Below, one piece after another: positions 28,852 through 36,701 of a DNA stretch of 64,000 nt. A program made the position numbers and the translations under genes. Position 1 is the first letter of the stretch, and each line of letters starts with the position of its first letter. The notes beneath the pieces were generated by a model. That model was given only the letters and a program-made list of their open reading frames with translations. It had not been told where the DNA came from and did not search any database. The stretch is from the NCBI GenBank assembly GCA_963931445.1, contig OZ007016.1, forward strand, positions 1,488,001-1,552,000, written 5' to 3'. Source of the DNA: CALXVA01 sp944393025. Lineage in GTDB: Bacteria; Bacillota; Clostridia; TANB77; CAG-508.

Positions 28852-29667
28852 TTACTTATAGAATATTGCAAAATTAGTTATTATTAAAATAATTATATTA
28901 GAAACGCACATATAAAATCCTATAGGAATTTTTGCTGAATCTATTTTTATCTTTTTTACTATTTTGCTTTTTTTAATATGTAATTTATAAATTAATAATT
29001 GAATTGAAATTGCAAGTAATGTAACTATAATTGTATAAATACATACTAACTCATAAGTATATAAAACTATTAACATGCATAATATTAAAATGTCGATTGT
29101 ATAACTATCCTTTCCTTTTTTTCTTAAATACGTTACAGAAAATAATAATAAAATACATGATAATATTAAATAAATAACATATCTATAAATACTAGTGTCA
29201 TTTTCTACTATGTATAGATATATCATATATATTGCAACACAAATAAAGCCAAATAGTAAAACTGGCTTTTCTATTTTAATTTTTTCTTTATCAATTCCTC
29301 CTATAATAAATAAAGTTGATATATATAATAATCCTATAATTAAATATGTTAATAACTGCCCATTTATAGTAAGTAAACTTGTTTTAATTGAAAGAGCAAA
29401 TAATACAAAAACGACTCCTGATAATATTTCAAGTAAAATATATCTTGGTCTTATTTTTTCTTTACAATATCTACATTTTCCTCCTAAAAAAGTATAACTT
29501 AATATTGGTATCATATCTAAAAATGATAACCTATGATTACACTTTGGGCAATAAGAACGAGTATGAAGTATATCTTGTTTTATTGGAATTCTATATACTG
29601 CAAGTGAAAAAAAACTTCCAAAAAGTGTTCCTATAAAGAATATTAACATATATAGTATGTAATCCAT
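28852..29667 (-). CDS. pilD: Prepilin peptidase/N-methyltransferase
   Basis: A 271-residue membrane aspartyl protease that cleaves prepilins and methylates the new N terminus. The N-terminal domain has GSFFSLAVYRIP and two CxxC pairs (YCPKC, CRYC). The first catalytic Asp is in IIGGIDKEKIKIE. The second, normally in GxGDxKL, appears to be in YTIDILIL, so the glycines are missing. Multiple membrane helices are visible. Expected substrates are the pilins in the same operon. Confidence 0.87.
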   Translation of the reverse strand: MDYILYMLIFFIGTLFGSFFSLAVYRIPIKQDILHTRSYCPKCNHRLSFLDMIPILSYTFLGGKCRYCKEKIRPRYILLEILSGVVFVLFALSIKTSLLTINGQLLTYLIIGLLYISTLFIIGGIDKEKIKIEKPVLLFGFICVAIYMIYLYIVENDTSIYRYVIYLILSCILLLFSVTYLRKKGKDSYTIDILILCMLIVLYTYELVCIYTIIVTLLAISIQLLIYKLHIKKSKIVKKIKIDSAKIPIGFYMCVSNIIILIITNFAIFYK

Positions 29668-29689
29668 ATTTTCTCCTTAATTTTAAAAT

Positions 29690-29747
29690 AGAGATTATAC
29701 TTAAAATATAATTATATATTTTAAATTATATTAAGTGTATAATCTCA
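29690..29747 (-). terminator. Hairpin between the major pilin and pilD (attenuator candidate)
   Basis: AGATTATAC...TTAA pairs with TTAAGTATAATCT on the minus strand. The following sequence is only moderately T-rich (CTATTTT). It may stabilise the pilin message or terminate part of the transcripts. Confidence 0.5.
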
Positions 29748-29771
29748 TATTTAATAAAATAATTTTAAATC

Positions 29772-30011
29772 TTATTCTGTTACACTTGGAATTGTACCAT
29801 TTGCTACAAGATCTTCCATGTATTTTATAGCATCATTTACCATTATTGCTGAATTTTCTGAATCTTGTTGTCCAACTTCTTTTGCTTTTTCAGCATATGG
29901 CATTAATCCACCATTAAAAGCAAATGAAATTGCTACTGTTGCTAATATTATTAGTATAACTATTGTTATTACTAATGCAACTAAAGTAATACCTTTTTGA
30001 TTTCTTAACAT
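29772..30011 (-). CDS. Short type IV pilin (probable major pilin)
   Basis: A 79-residue prepilin. NQKG followed by ITLVALVITIVILIILATVAI is a class III signal with a very short leader; residue 5 of the mature protein is Ala instead of Glu. The soluble part is only about 45 residues, much smaller than typical pilins (~150 aa). AAAGGAGGAATTTT precedes the ATG and a hairpin follows. Its place and simplicity suggest a shaft pilin, but this is inferred. Confidence 0.75.
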   Translation of the reverse strand: MLRNQKGITLVALVITIVILIILATVAISFAFNGGLMPYAEKAKEVGQQDSENSAIMVNDAIKYMEDLVANGTIPSVTE

Positions 30012-30086
30012 TTAAAATTCCTCCTTTATTTTTTTGTATATATCTATATAAAATAAATATAACCTAAGTTTATTATGAATTAAGTT

Positions 30087-30482
30087 TTACTTAATTCCTT
30101 CATCATTAAAAAATGTTTCTGTTGAATTTTTATCTACTGTTTCCGAATTGTTATTTGCATTTGTATTATTTTCATTTTCTATATTACTATTATTTTCACT
30201 AGATAATGCAAATGGATTTGCTTTACCTTCTGAATAACTTCCACTTTGTTTGTATATATTTAAATCAGAATCTGTAACTTCATAAGTTACTTCAATTTTT
30301 TCTGATTCAGTTATTTCTTCTTCTATTTCATTTTTTACTTCATCAGGTGTAATATATGCTTCTTTCTCTGGTATAACTTTATTTATAGGAATATAGTCAT
30401 AAAATAATATTCCTAATATTAATATTATTGCTATACTCAAGAGTAATATTATGACAATTTCCTTTATTACAGATTTTATCAT
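30087..30482 (-). CDS. Membrane-anchored pilus accessory protein (PilP-like position)
   Basis: A 131-residue protein with one N-terminal membrane helix (about residues 8-28), an acidic linker, a short conserved-looking stretch (YKQSGSYSEGKANPFA) and an Asn/Glu/Ser-rich tail. The start at 30482 is chosen because GGAGG lies inside the first codons of the longer reading. The position after pilO is that of pilP, and the KANPFA segment resembles PilP N-terminal motifs, but homology is weak. Confidence 0.6.
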   Translation of the reverse strand: MIKSVIKEIVIILLLSIAIILILGILFYDYIPINKVIPEKEAYITPDEVKNEIEEEITESEKIEVTYEVTDSDLNIYKQSGSYSEGKANPFALSSENNSNIENENNTNANNNSETVDKNSTETFFNDEGIK

Positions 30483-30500
30483 ATTTTCCTCCATTTCTAT

Positions 30501-31163
30501 TTATTGAGTAACTTCATTTGTTGTATTTTCTGATACATTATTTTCAGTTTCTTCATTTGTCTGCTTAACTTCTTCTGTGGTATTTTCTAATTTTATTTTT
30601 ATATCTGTAACATTAAATGTTGCTTTTAAATTTTCTCCATCAGGTGTTAATATAAAATCATTTACTCTAAAATTAAGTTCACTATCTTCTTCTATTGCTG
30701 ATATAAATTCAATAATTCCTACATATTTTCCAACCACTGTAAAATTTAAATCTTTTGTTATTTTATCACCTGCTGTTCCTTCTTTAATGTCTAGTTTTAG
30801 ATTAACTCCTTCTTTTCTTGCATGTCTACCTATTTTTACCCATAAATATTCTATATTGTACATTTCTTCTGTATTTGCTTTATTTATTTCATTTTCTGTA
30901 CTTATATTTGCTAATTTATAATAACTTTCTTTATTTGTCAATAATAATTCAACATTTTGATTTAATTCTGACTTTTTTGATTGTAAGTCACTTTTTATTT
31001 TTTTGTTAGTTTCATTTATTTTATTTGTTAAATCATTATTTAATTCTATAATTTGAGATACGCCTAATACTTGAAATGTACTTATTGATAATCCTTGAAA
31101 CATAGCAAAATATGCCAAAACAATTAATAATATTAGTAATATTAAAATCAAAAATTTTCTCAT
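30501..31163 (-). CDS. pilO: Type IV pilus alignment protein PilO
   Basis: A 220-residue protein with one membrane helix (residues ~4-24), a coiled coil (~40-75) and a ferredoxin-like C-terminal domain (KDLNFTVVGKYVGIIEFISAIEE..., LKATFNVTDIKI), the layout of PilO. The tail is Thr/Glu/Asn-rich. The start codon overlaps the stop of the PilM-PilN gene (ATGA-type), indicating translational coupling. Confidence 0.82.
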   Translation of the reverse strand: MRKFLILILLILLIVLAYFAMFQGLSISTFQVLGVSQIIELNNDLTNKINETNKKIKSDLQSKKSELNQNVELLLTNKESYYKLANISTENEINKANTEEMYNIEYLWVKIGRHARKEGVNLKLDIKEGTAGDKITKDLNFTVVGKYVGIIEFISAIEEDSELNFRVNDFILTPDGENLKATFNVTDIKIKLENTTEEVKQTNEETENNVSENTTNEVTQ

Positions 31164-32776
31164 GGCATATCCCCCTCTATTACAATCTTAACAAACTCTT
31201 CTTGTTTTTCTCCTTGTGTTGAAACTACATTTTTTAAAATTCCATCTTCTTTAAGTTTTGCTTTAAAATATCCAAGTTCATCATAATATTTTGATTGTGC
31301 ATTTATTACTATATGTTTATTATTATTAGCTGATGTATTCTCAATTTCTGTTATTTGAACTTGTTGAGGTATTACAGCCATTATTCTTATTAATAAGTTA
31401 GGAATAGAGCCCTTCATATTTAAATTATCTTCTACTTTATCATTAATATCTCTAAGATTGTTTTCCATGTCTTTATATTTACTTGCCTTTTGTTTCGTAG
31501 CATTTATATCATTGTCAACTAATTGTATTTGATTATCTGTATATTGTGCTACATCTTCTGCATCTGATATTTTATAATTTATTTGTTTATTTATATAAAT
31601 AGAAAATAATGAATACAGAATTGTAAGTATTAATACTCCTGATGTCATTCTTAATAACCATTTTTCCGTATTATCAAGTTTTCCTTTTAAGCTAAAATCA
31701 ATATTATGACTCTTTTTTTCTTTTTTAGTAAGACTCATATCTAATTTAAGCCATTCTGGTAATTGATCTGCAAAGCTTGTTTTTTTAAAATTCATATTTT
31801 TTATTCCATACCCTAAGCCTTGCATTGCAATAGCTATAGCAGAATTTACTTCGATATAATCTTTAATGTTTATTTTTAAATTTTCTGTTACAAAATATGG
31901 TTTTAATATTTCACATTTTTCATTGGTAAAAAATTCTTGAAAATATAAGTCTATATTGTTAACCACTGACATAGTTCCAGTTATATAAATTTTTTCATAT
32001 TTAATAGTTGAATTTGCAATATATTCTTGTATATTTGTAACTATTTTGTATAAGGTTGGCATTATATAATTTAAGTTTTCATTTTCTTCTTCTTGAAGTT
32101 CTTTTCCTTCCATTGTATATATTGTGGATTCTTTACAAATTTCATATGCTTTTAAATATGAATTCTCTTTACTTGCTATTTGACTTAATATTTCTTCAGA
32201 TCCAAATTCCAATTTTTGAATATCATACACCTTTTGATTTATAATACTAGTAATCGTTGTTTGGCCTTCAATATTAACTATTAATATATTTTCTTTTGGT
32301 TTTATAGAAGCAACATTTGATATGCTTGTACCAATTGGAGTAATTGTTGATAGTTTATAATTTACCATTGATTGTGTTGTTTTTGAAATTGAAGATTTAT
32401 CTGATGAAATATGAATTATTTTTACTTTATCTTTATCATTAATTTCATTAGATATAGCATATCTTGTTTCAAAAGCATTTTTGTTAATTTTTTTATCATA
32501 ACAATATGATTCAAATTCTGTGTCAATTGCTTTTTTTAAATCGTTTTTATTTAGTAGACTAAACATATAAAAATAATTATATGCTTCTTCTGCTAAATTA
32601 ACACTAATTGGTATATTGTAACTAAAAGTTTCAGATACTATTTGTTCAAGTGCCTCTCCTATTTTTTCATAAAATTTAACTCCAAAAGCTTCTACTTTTA
32701 AAATTTCTCTTTCCTTAGTTACTTTTGCATATTTAATTACATTTTTTTCTATATACAATCCTAAACAACTTGACAT
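31160..32776 (-). CDS. PilM-PilN fusion protein
   Basis: A 538-residue fusion. Residues ~1-330 form an actin-like PilM domain (MSSCLGLYIEKNVIKYAKV, LIVNIEGQTTITSI, NSAIAIAMQGLGYG). They are followed by the juxtamembrane motif FADQLPEWLKLD, a membrane helix at ~370-390, a coiled coil and a PilN-like C-terminal domain (PNLLIRIMAVIPQQVQITEIE). PilM and PilN are normally separate, with the PilN N-terminal peptide binding PilM; the fusion ties them together. It is the first gene of the operon, with a promoter at about 32893-32920. Confidence 0.85.
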   Translation of the reverse strand: MSSCLGLYIEKNVIKYAKVTKEREILKVEAFGVKFYEKIGEALEQIVSETFSYNIPISVNLAEEAYNYFYMFSLLNKNDLKKAIDTEFESYCYDKKINKNAFETRYAISNEINDKDKVKIIHISSDKSSISKTTQSMVNYKLSTITPIGTSISNVASIKPKENILIVNIEGQTTITSIINQKVYDIQKLEFGSEEILSQIASKENSYLKAYEICKESTIYTMEGKELQEEENENLNYIMPTLYKIVTNIQEYIANSTIKYEKIYITGTMSVVNNIDLYFQEFFTNEKCEILKPYFVTENLKINIKDYIEVNSAIAIAMQGLGYGIKNMNFKKTSFADQLPEWLKLDMSLTKKEKKSHNIDFSLKGKLDNTEKWLLRMTSGVLILTILYSLFSIYINKQINYKISDAEDVAQYTDNQIQLVDNDINATKQKASKYKDMENNLRDINDKVEDNLNMKGSIPNLLIRIMAVIPQQVQITEIENTSANNNKHIVINAQSKYYDELGYFKAKLKEDGILKNVVSTQGEKQEEFVKIVIEGDMP

Positions 32777-32892
32777 TTTATTCTCCTTTGTTTTTATTTA
32801 CACCACTATTATATTTTGCAAAATGTAACAAATAATACTTGTATTTTTTACCTTTTCTAAATTTTCTACAACATAATCATAGTTCTGTTAAT

Positions 32893-32920
32893 ATTTTACC
32901 TTTTTTTTTTCAAAAGTCAA
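32893..32920 (-). promoter_or_regulatory. Promoter of the type IV pilus operon
   Basis: On the minus strand TTGACT (32920-32915), 16 bases, TAAAAT (32898-32893), about 115 bases before the PilM-PilN start. Confidence 0.5.
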
Positions 32921-32945
32921 TAATTATTGTTTTTTTTAACATAAA

Positions 32946-32978
32946 TGTAATATTTTTGTAATATTTTTGTAATATTAC
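32946..32978. repeat. Three tandem copies of an 11-base repeat
   Basis: TGTAATATTTT occurs twice in full and once in part, ending in the palindrome TTTGTAATATTACAAA, between the uppP stop and the pilus promoter. It may be a weak terminator of uppP or a protein-binding site. Confidence 0.55.
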
Positions 32979-32991
32979 AAAAAATATAATT

Positions 32992-33804
32992 TTAAATTCG
33001 TACAAATGCAAGAATTAATATTATTATTCCAAATATCATTCTATATATTGCAAAAATTTTAAAACTGCCCTTCTTTAGATAATTTAAAAGCCATTTTATA
33101 ACAATTATTCCTACTATAAAACTTGTAAATACTCCTATAAAAAATGGTATACTAAAAATAAATTCTCCTTCTATAAGCTTAAGCATACTAGCTGCAAAGA
33201 CAATTGGTGTTGATAACATAAAAGAATACTTTGCAACAGATTCTCTATCTACGCCCATTGCTCTTCCAACAGTCATAGTTATGCCAGATCTAGAAACTCC
33301 TGGTACAAATGCTAAGCATTGTGAAAGTCCTATTAAAAAACTTTGTTTAAAATTCATATTTTCATAGTTTGTATTAGATTTTGCTTTTTTATCAACCAAA
33401 TATAAAATAATTCCCATTACTATTAATGAAATGGCAATTATTATTGGTTGTTTTAATGCATCACCTGCAAATTTATCTAATATTAAACCAATTATACCAC
33501 TTGGTATTGTTGCAATAACTAAATACCAAAACATTCTTCCTTCAGTTGTTTTTTCTTTTTTTATTACTTGATTATATCCGCCAATAAATAAATTAATCCA
33601 ATCTTTAAAAAAGAAAATTCCTATTGCTAAAAGTGTTCCAAAATGTAATGCTACATCAAATCCTTCAAATGCTATTTCAAATTCTGGATTAGATGTCCAA
33701 TTAAATATCCATGGTATAATATTCAAATGTCCTGAACTAGATATTGGTAATAATTCTGTTAATCCTTGTATAATACCTAATATTAAAGCTTGTAAAATAG
33801 TCAT
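32992..33804 (-). CDS. uppP: Undecaprenyl-diphosphatase (BacA/UppP)
   Basis: A 270-residue polytopic membrane protein that recycles undecaprenyl pyrophosphate to the lipid carrier for wall synthesis. Both signature motifs are present: GIIQGLTELLPISSSGHL near the N terminus and LSQCLAFVPGVSRSGITMT in the second half. It lies downstream of dpaA on the same strand with a 26-base gap. Confidence 0.95.
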   Translation of the reverse strand: MTILQALILGIIQGLTELLPISSSGHLNIIPWIFNWTSNPEFEIAFEGFDVALHFGTLLAIGIFFFKDWINLFIGGYNQVIKKEKTTEGRMFWYLVIATIPSGIIGLILDKFAGDALKQPIIIAISLIVMGIILYLVDKKAKSNTNYENMNFKQSFLIGLSQCLAFVPGVSRSGITMTVGRAMGVDRESVAKYSFMLSTPIVFAASMLKLIEGEFIFSIPFFIGVFTSFIVGIIVIKWLLNYLKKGSFKIFAIYRMIFGIIILILAFVRI

Positions 33805-33830
33805 ATTTTTCCTCCTAATTTCAATATAAT

Positions 33831-34679
33831 TTATACTATATTTTTACTAATAATTTTTTTAATGTATTTTGCTGCTGTTTTTGGTGTTTCTCTTCCTGGA
33901 ATTCCTAAAGCAACTATTAAATTCATTTTTTCTTTTTGTGCATATTCTTTATCTACTCCACCTGGGCTTGATGCTAAATCTATTATTAAGGTATTTTTAT
34001 CTATTAATTTTAATTCTTTTTTGCCTAAAATTATATATGGAACTGTATTAATTATAATATCAAATTTATTTAAAAAATTTTGCAATTCATCATATTTTAG
34101 TGGAAAATATCTTTTCTCTCTTATCCAAGCTAAATCACTATCTTTTCTAGCTGTACAATATATATTTGCCCCGAGTGCACTGAATCTATCACATAATATT
34201 TTTCCAATTTTTCCAAATCCACATATCAATACATTACTTTCGTGAATTGTTTCTTCTCTTTCATTAATTGCAATTTTTATTGTTCCTTCAACTGTTGGAA
34301 TAGCATTTAAAATTGTTAGTTCTTCATCTTCTAATAAATCAATATTATTTATTGTTTTATCATCATAATAATCCTTAGGAATTTTTCCTGCTATAAAATA
34401 TTTATTTTTTATTAATTCTTTTAATTTTTGTACTTTTATTTCTTTATCTGAAAATGGTGTATTTACATTTATTCCATCTTTTGTAAATGGTATACTACTT
34501 ATTATATATTTTGATGAACTAATGGCTGTTTCTAAATTTGCACAATTTATTATATTTTTTTCTTCTTTGTTATTAAAATATTTTTCAATTCCAAATGTAT
34601 ACACTTTATTATTTTCATTTGCATATAGCTGTACTAATCTAATATTTCTTAAATCTCCACCTATTATACATATCTCCAT
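33831..34679 (-). CDS. dpaA: Dipicolinate synthase subunit A
   Basis: A 282-residue member of the SpoVFA family, which with DpaB makes dipicolinic acid, the calcium chelator of the spore core. The N-terminal segment starts MEICIIGGDLRNIRLVQLY, and the Rossmann motif LICGFGKIGKILCDRFSALGANIYCTAR is central, followed by DIIINTVPYIIL and DLASSPGGVD. The partner dpaB, normally adjacent, is not downstream here; uppP is. It may be elsewhere in the genome, or another flavoprotein may supply the second subunit. Confidence 0.9.
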   Translation of the reverse strand: MEICIIGGDLRNIRLVQLYANENNKVYTFGIEKYFNNKEEKNIINCANLETAISSSKYIISSIPFTKDGINVNTPFSDKEIKVQKLKELIKNKYFIAGKIPKDYYDDKTINNIDLLEDEELTILNAIPTVEGTIKIAINEREETIHESNVLICGFGKIGKILCDRFSALGANIYCTARKDSDLAWIREKRYFPLKYDELQNFLNKFDIIINTVPYIILGKKELKLIDKNTLIIDLASSPGGVDKEYAQKEKMNLIVALGIPGRETPKTAAKYIKKIISKNIV

Positions 34680-34687
34680 AATTTAAA

Positions 34688-34730
34688 ATCACATCCTCAT
34701 ATAATATTTATTCAATTATATGAGGATGGC
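34688..34730. terminator. Hairpin between the TPR gene and dpaA
   Basis: CATCCTCATATAAT pairs with ATTATATGAGGATG around a 10-base loop. A T-rich tract follows only weakly, so it may be a terminator or an mRNA processing signal. Confidence 0.5.
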
Positions 34731-34746
34731 ATGTACTTTATATTTG

Positions 34747-35955
34747 TTAATTTTCTCTTTGTTTTTCCTCTTTTGCTATATAATTTTTTCCTAAATTTTT
34801 CATCATTGTTAGGTCATCATTATTTAGTTCACTTGTTAATGAACATGTTCTTGATAAATGATTTAATGCCCTTTTCTCTTTTAATAATAATTTTGTTTTT
34901 TTGATTTCTTCTCTTTTCTCTTTTTCTGGCTTTTTCACTTCATTTTTTATAGGAGTAAATACAGTTTCCTTTTGCATTTTATCATATAGTTTTGGATCAA
35001 GTTCTATTGCAATATTCATATAATTAGCTGATTTTTCTTTATCTCCTTTTAAAATAGCTACTTGTGATAAATAATAATATGAACCTGATTCAACATCTTC
35101 TCCTTTTAAACTTTCTTTAAAAAACTTTTCTGCTTCTTCCAAATCTCCTGCAATTAATGCTATTTGTCCTAAACTTAATTTAGCATTATATAATAATGAA
35201 TTGATTTCTGCTGCTTTTTCGTAAAATTCCTTTGCTCTTTGAAAATCATTAGTCATTGTATATACCATTCCTAAATTATAATATAAATCATAATTTCCTG
35301 GATTGTACCTTAATGCATTCATGTAAACATTAATAGCTTCTTTATATCTTTCATTTATATATAATATTTCTCCTAATAAGTTAGTTGCTTCATAATATTC
35401 TGGGTTCTTCTTTAAAATGTCTTGTAACATTATTATTGCTTCTTCAGTTTTTTTATCTTTTTCTAACAATTTAGCTATTTTATAATTTAATTTTATATCT
35501 TTATTATTTATTTGTGTAGCTCTAATGTATTCATCAACTGCAACAGAATAATTTTCTTCTTTTTCATATATTTCTGCTAAAGTTTTATGTCCAATATAAC
35601 TTTCAGGATATTTTTTTATAACTTTAAATAAATATTCTTTTGCCTTTTCTGCATTTCCTGAAGACATTGCAATTTTAGCTAATGTAATATATAGAATTTC
35701 AGGAAAATCTACTTTTTTACTATATTCTAATATTAAAATAATTGCTGGTAATATTATTGACAATATATACATTATTATTTTAAATATTATATTTAAATTT
35801 ATATTAAAAAATAATTCTATAAAATTTATTACTATTCCAACAAATTCTAATCCAAGTATATATACATAAGTTGTGTCATTCTTTTTTATAAATCTTCCAA
35901 AAACAATAATAAATATAGCAAAAGCCAAAATATTAAAAATTATTTTTTCAATCAA
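34747..35955 (-). CDS. Membrane-anchored TPR protein
   Basis: A 402-residue protein with about three N-terminal membrane helices (residues ~5-22, 32-50 and 57-77), then eight or so tetratricopeptide repeats from ~85 to 320 (for example YYEATNLLGEILYINERYKEA) and a Lys/Glu-rich tail. TPR arrays bind protein partners; nothing here tells which. It is upstream of dpaA and downstream of ppa on the same strand. Confidence 0.8.
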   Translation of the reverse strand: MIEKIIFNILAFAIFIIVFGRFIKKNDTTYVYILGLEFVGIVINFIELFFNINLNIIFKIIMYILSIILPAIILILEYSKKVDFPEILYITLAKIAMSSGNAEKAKEYLFKVIKKYPESYIGHKTLAEIYEKEENYSVAVDEYIRATQINNKDIKLNYKIAKLLEKDKKTEEAIIMLQDILKKNPEYYEATNLLGEILYINERYKEAINVYMNALRYNPGNYDLYYNLGMVYTMTNDFQRAKEFYEKAAEINSLLYNAKLSLGQIALIAGDLEEAEKFFKESLKGEDVESGSYYYLSQVAILKGDKEKSANYMNIAIELDPKLYDKMQKETVFTPIKNEVKKPEKEKREEIKKTKLLLKEKRALNHLSRTCSLTSELNNDDLTMMKNLGKNYIAKEEKQREN

Positions 35956-36025
35956 TTATTTTCTCTCCTTTTTGAACCTAACATATTTAATTTGTATTTT
36001 TATCTTTGAGCTTTAAAAAACATTT

Positions 36026-36556
36026 TTAAAATTCAAAATTTTTTTCGTACCTTTTCATACATTTTTCTATTATTTTTTCTGCTTCTTCTCTTCCTAACAT
36101 TCTATCTACAGTTGTTGTTTTTCCTTCTAATTGTTTATATACTTCAAAAAAATGTTTTATTTCATCAGATATATGGTTTGGCAATGCTGAAATATCATTA
36201 TAGCCATTTAAATATGGATCTTTTTTAGATATTGCAATTATCTTTTCATCTTCTTCTCCACAATCATTCATAATAAGAACTCCTATTGGATAACATTCAA
36301 CTAAAGTAAGAGGTTGAATTTCTTCATTGCATAAAATTAATACATCTAGTGGATCATTATCTTCTGCATAAGTTCTTGGAATAAATCCATAATTTGTTGG
36401 ATAATGTGTAGCAGTATAAAGTACCCTATCTAATTTCAACATACCTGTTTCTTTATCTAATTCATATTTGTTTTTTCCACCTTTTGAGATTTCTACTACA
36501 CTTACAAAATCACTTTTGGTAATTCTTTCTTTTTTTATATCATGCCATATATTCAT
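36026..36556 (-). CDS. ppa: Inorganic pyrophosphatase (family I, soluble)
   Basis: A 176-residue enzyme that hydrolyses pyrophosphate. The metal-binding core is EDNDPLDVLIL, with further acidic residues in GEEDEKIIAI and DPYLNGYNDI. The N-terminal segment (VVEISKGGKNKYELDKETGMLKLDR) matches family I. Length is normal. Confidence 0.94.
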   Translation of the reverse strand: MNIWHDIKKERITKSDFVSVVEISKGGKNKYELDKETGMLKLDRVLYTATHYPTNYGFIPRTYAEDNDPLDVLILCNEEIQPLTLVECYPIGVLIMNDCGEEDEKIIAISKKDPYLNGYNDISALPNHISDEIKHFFEVYKQLEGKTTTVDRMLGREEAEKIIEKCMKRYEKNFEF

Positions 36557-36665
36557 TTTTTCTTAATTTCCTTTCTTTTATAACTTATATTATTTTAATT
36601 TAAATTGCAAAATTTGTCTAGTAGTTTAATAAATATTAGTAATATTTCAAATTAGATAAAATATA

Positions 36666-36700
36666 AATGAACTTTAAGGAATCTCCCTAAAGTTCACGAT
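36666..36700 (-). terminator. Terminator of the dapF-murE gene
   Basis: GTGAACTTTAGG pairs with CCTTAAAGTTCAT on the minus strand, just after the stop codon. Confidence 0.65.
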
Positions 36701-36701
36701 T

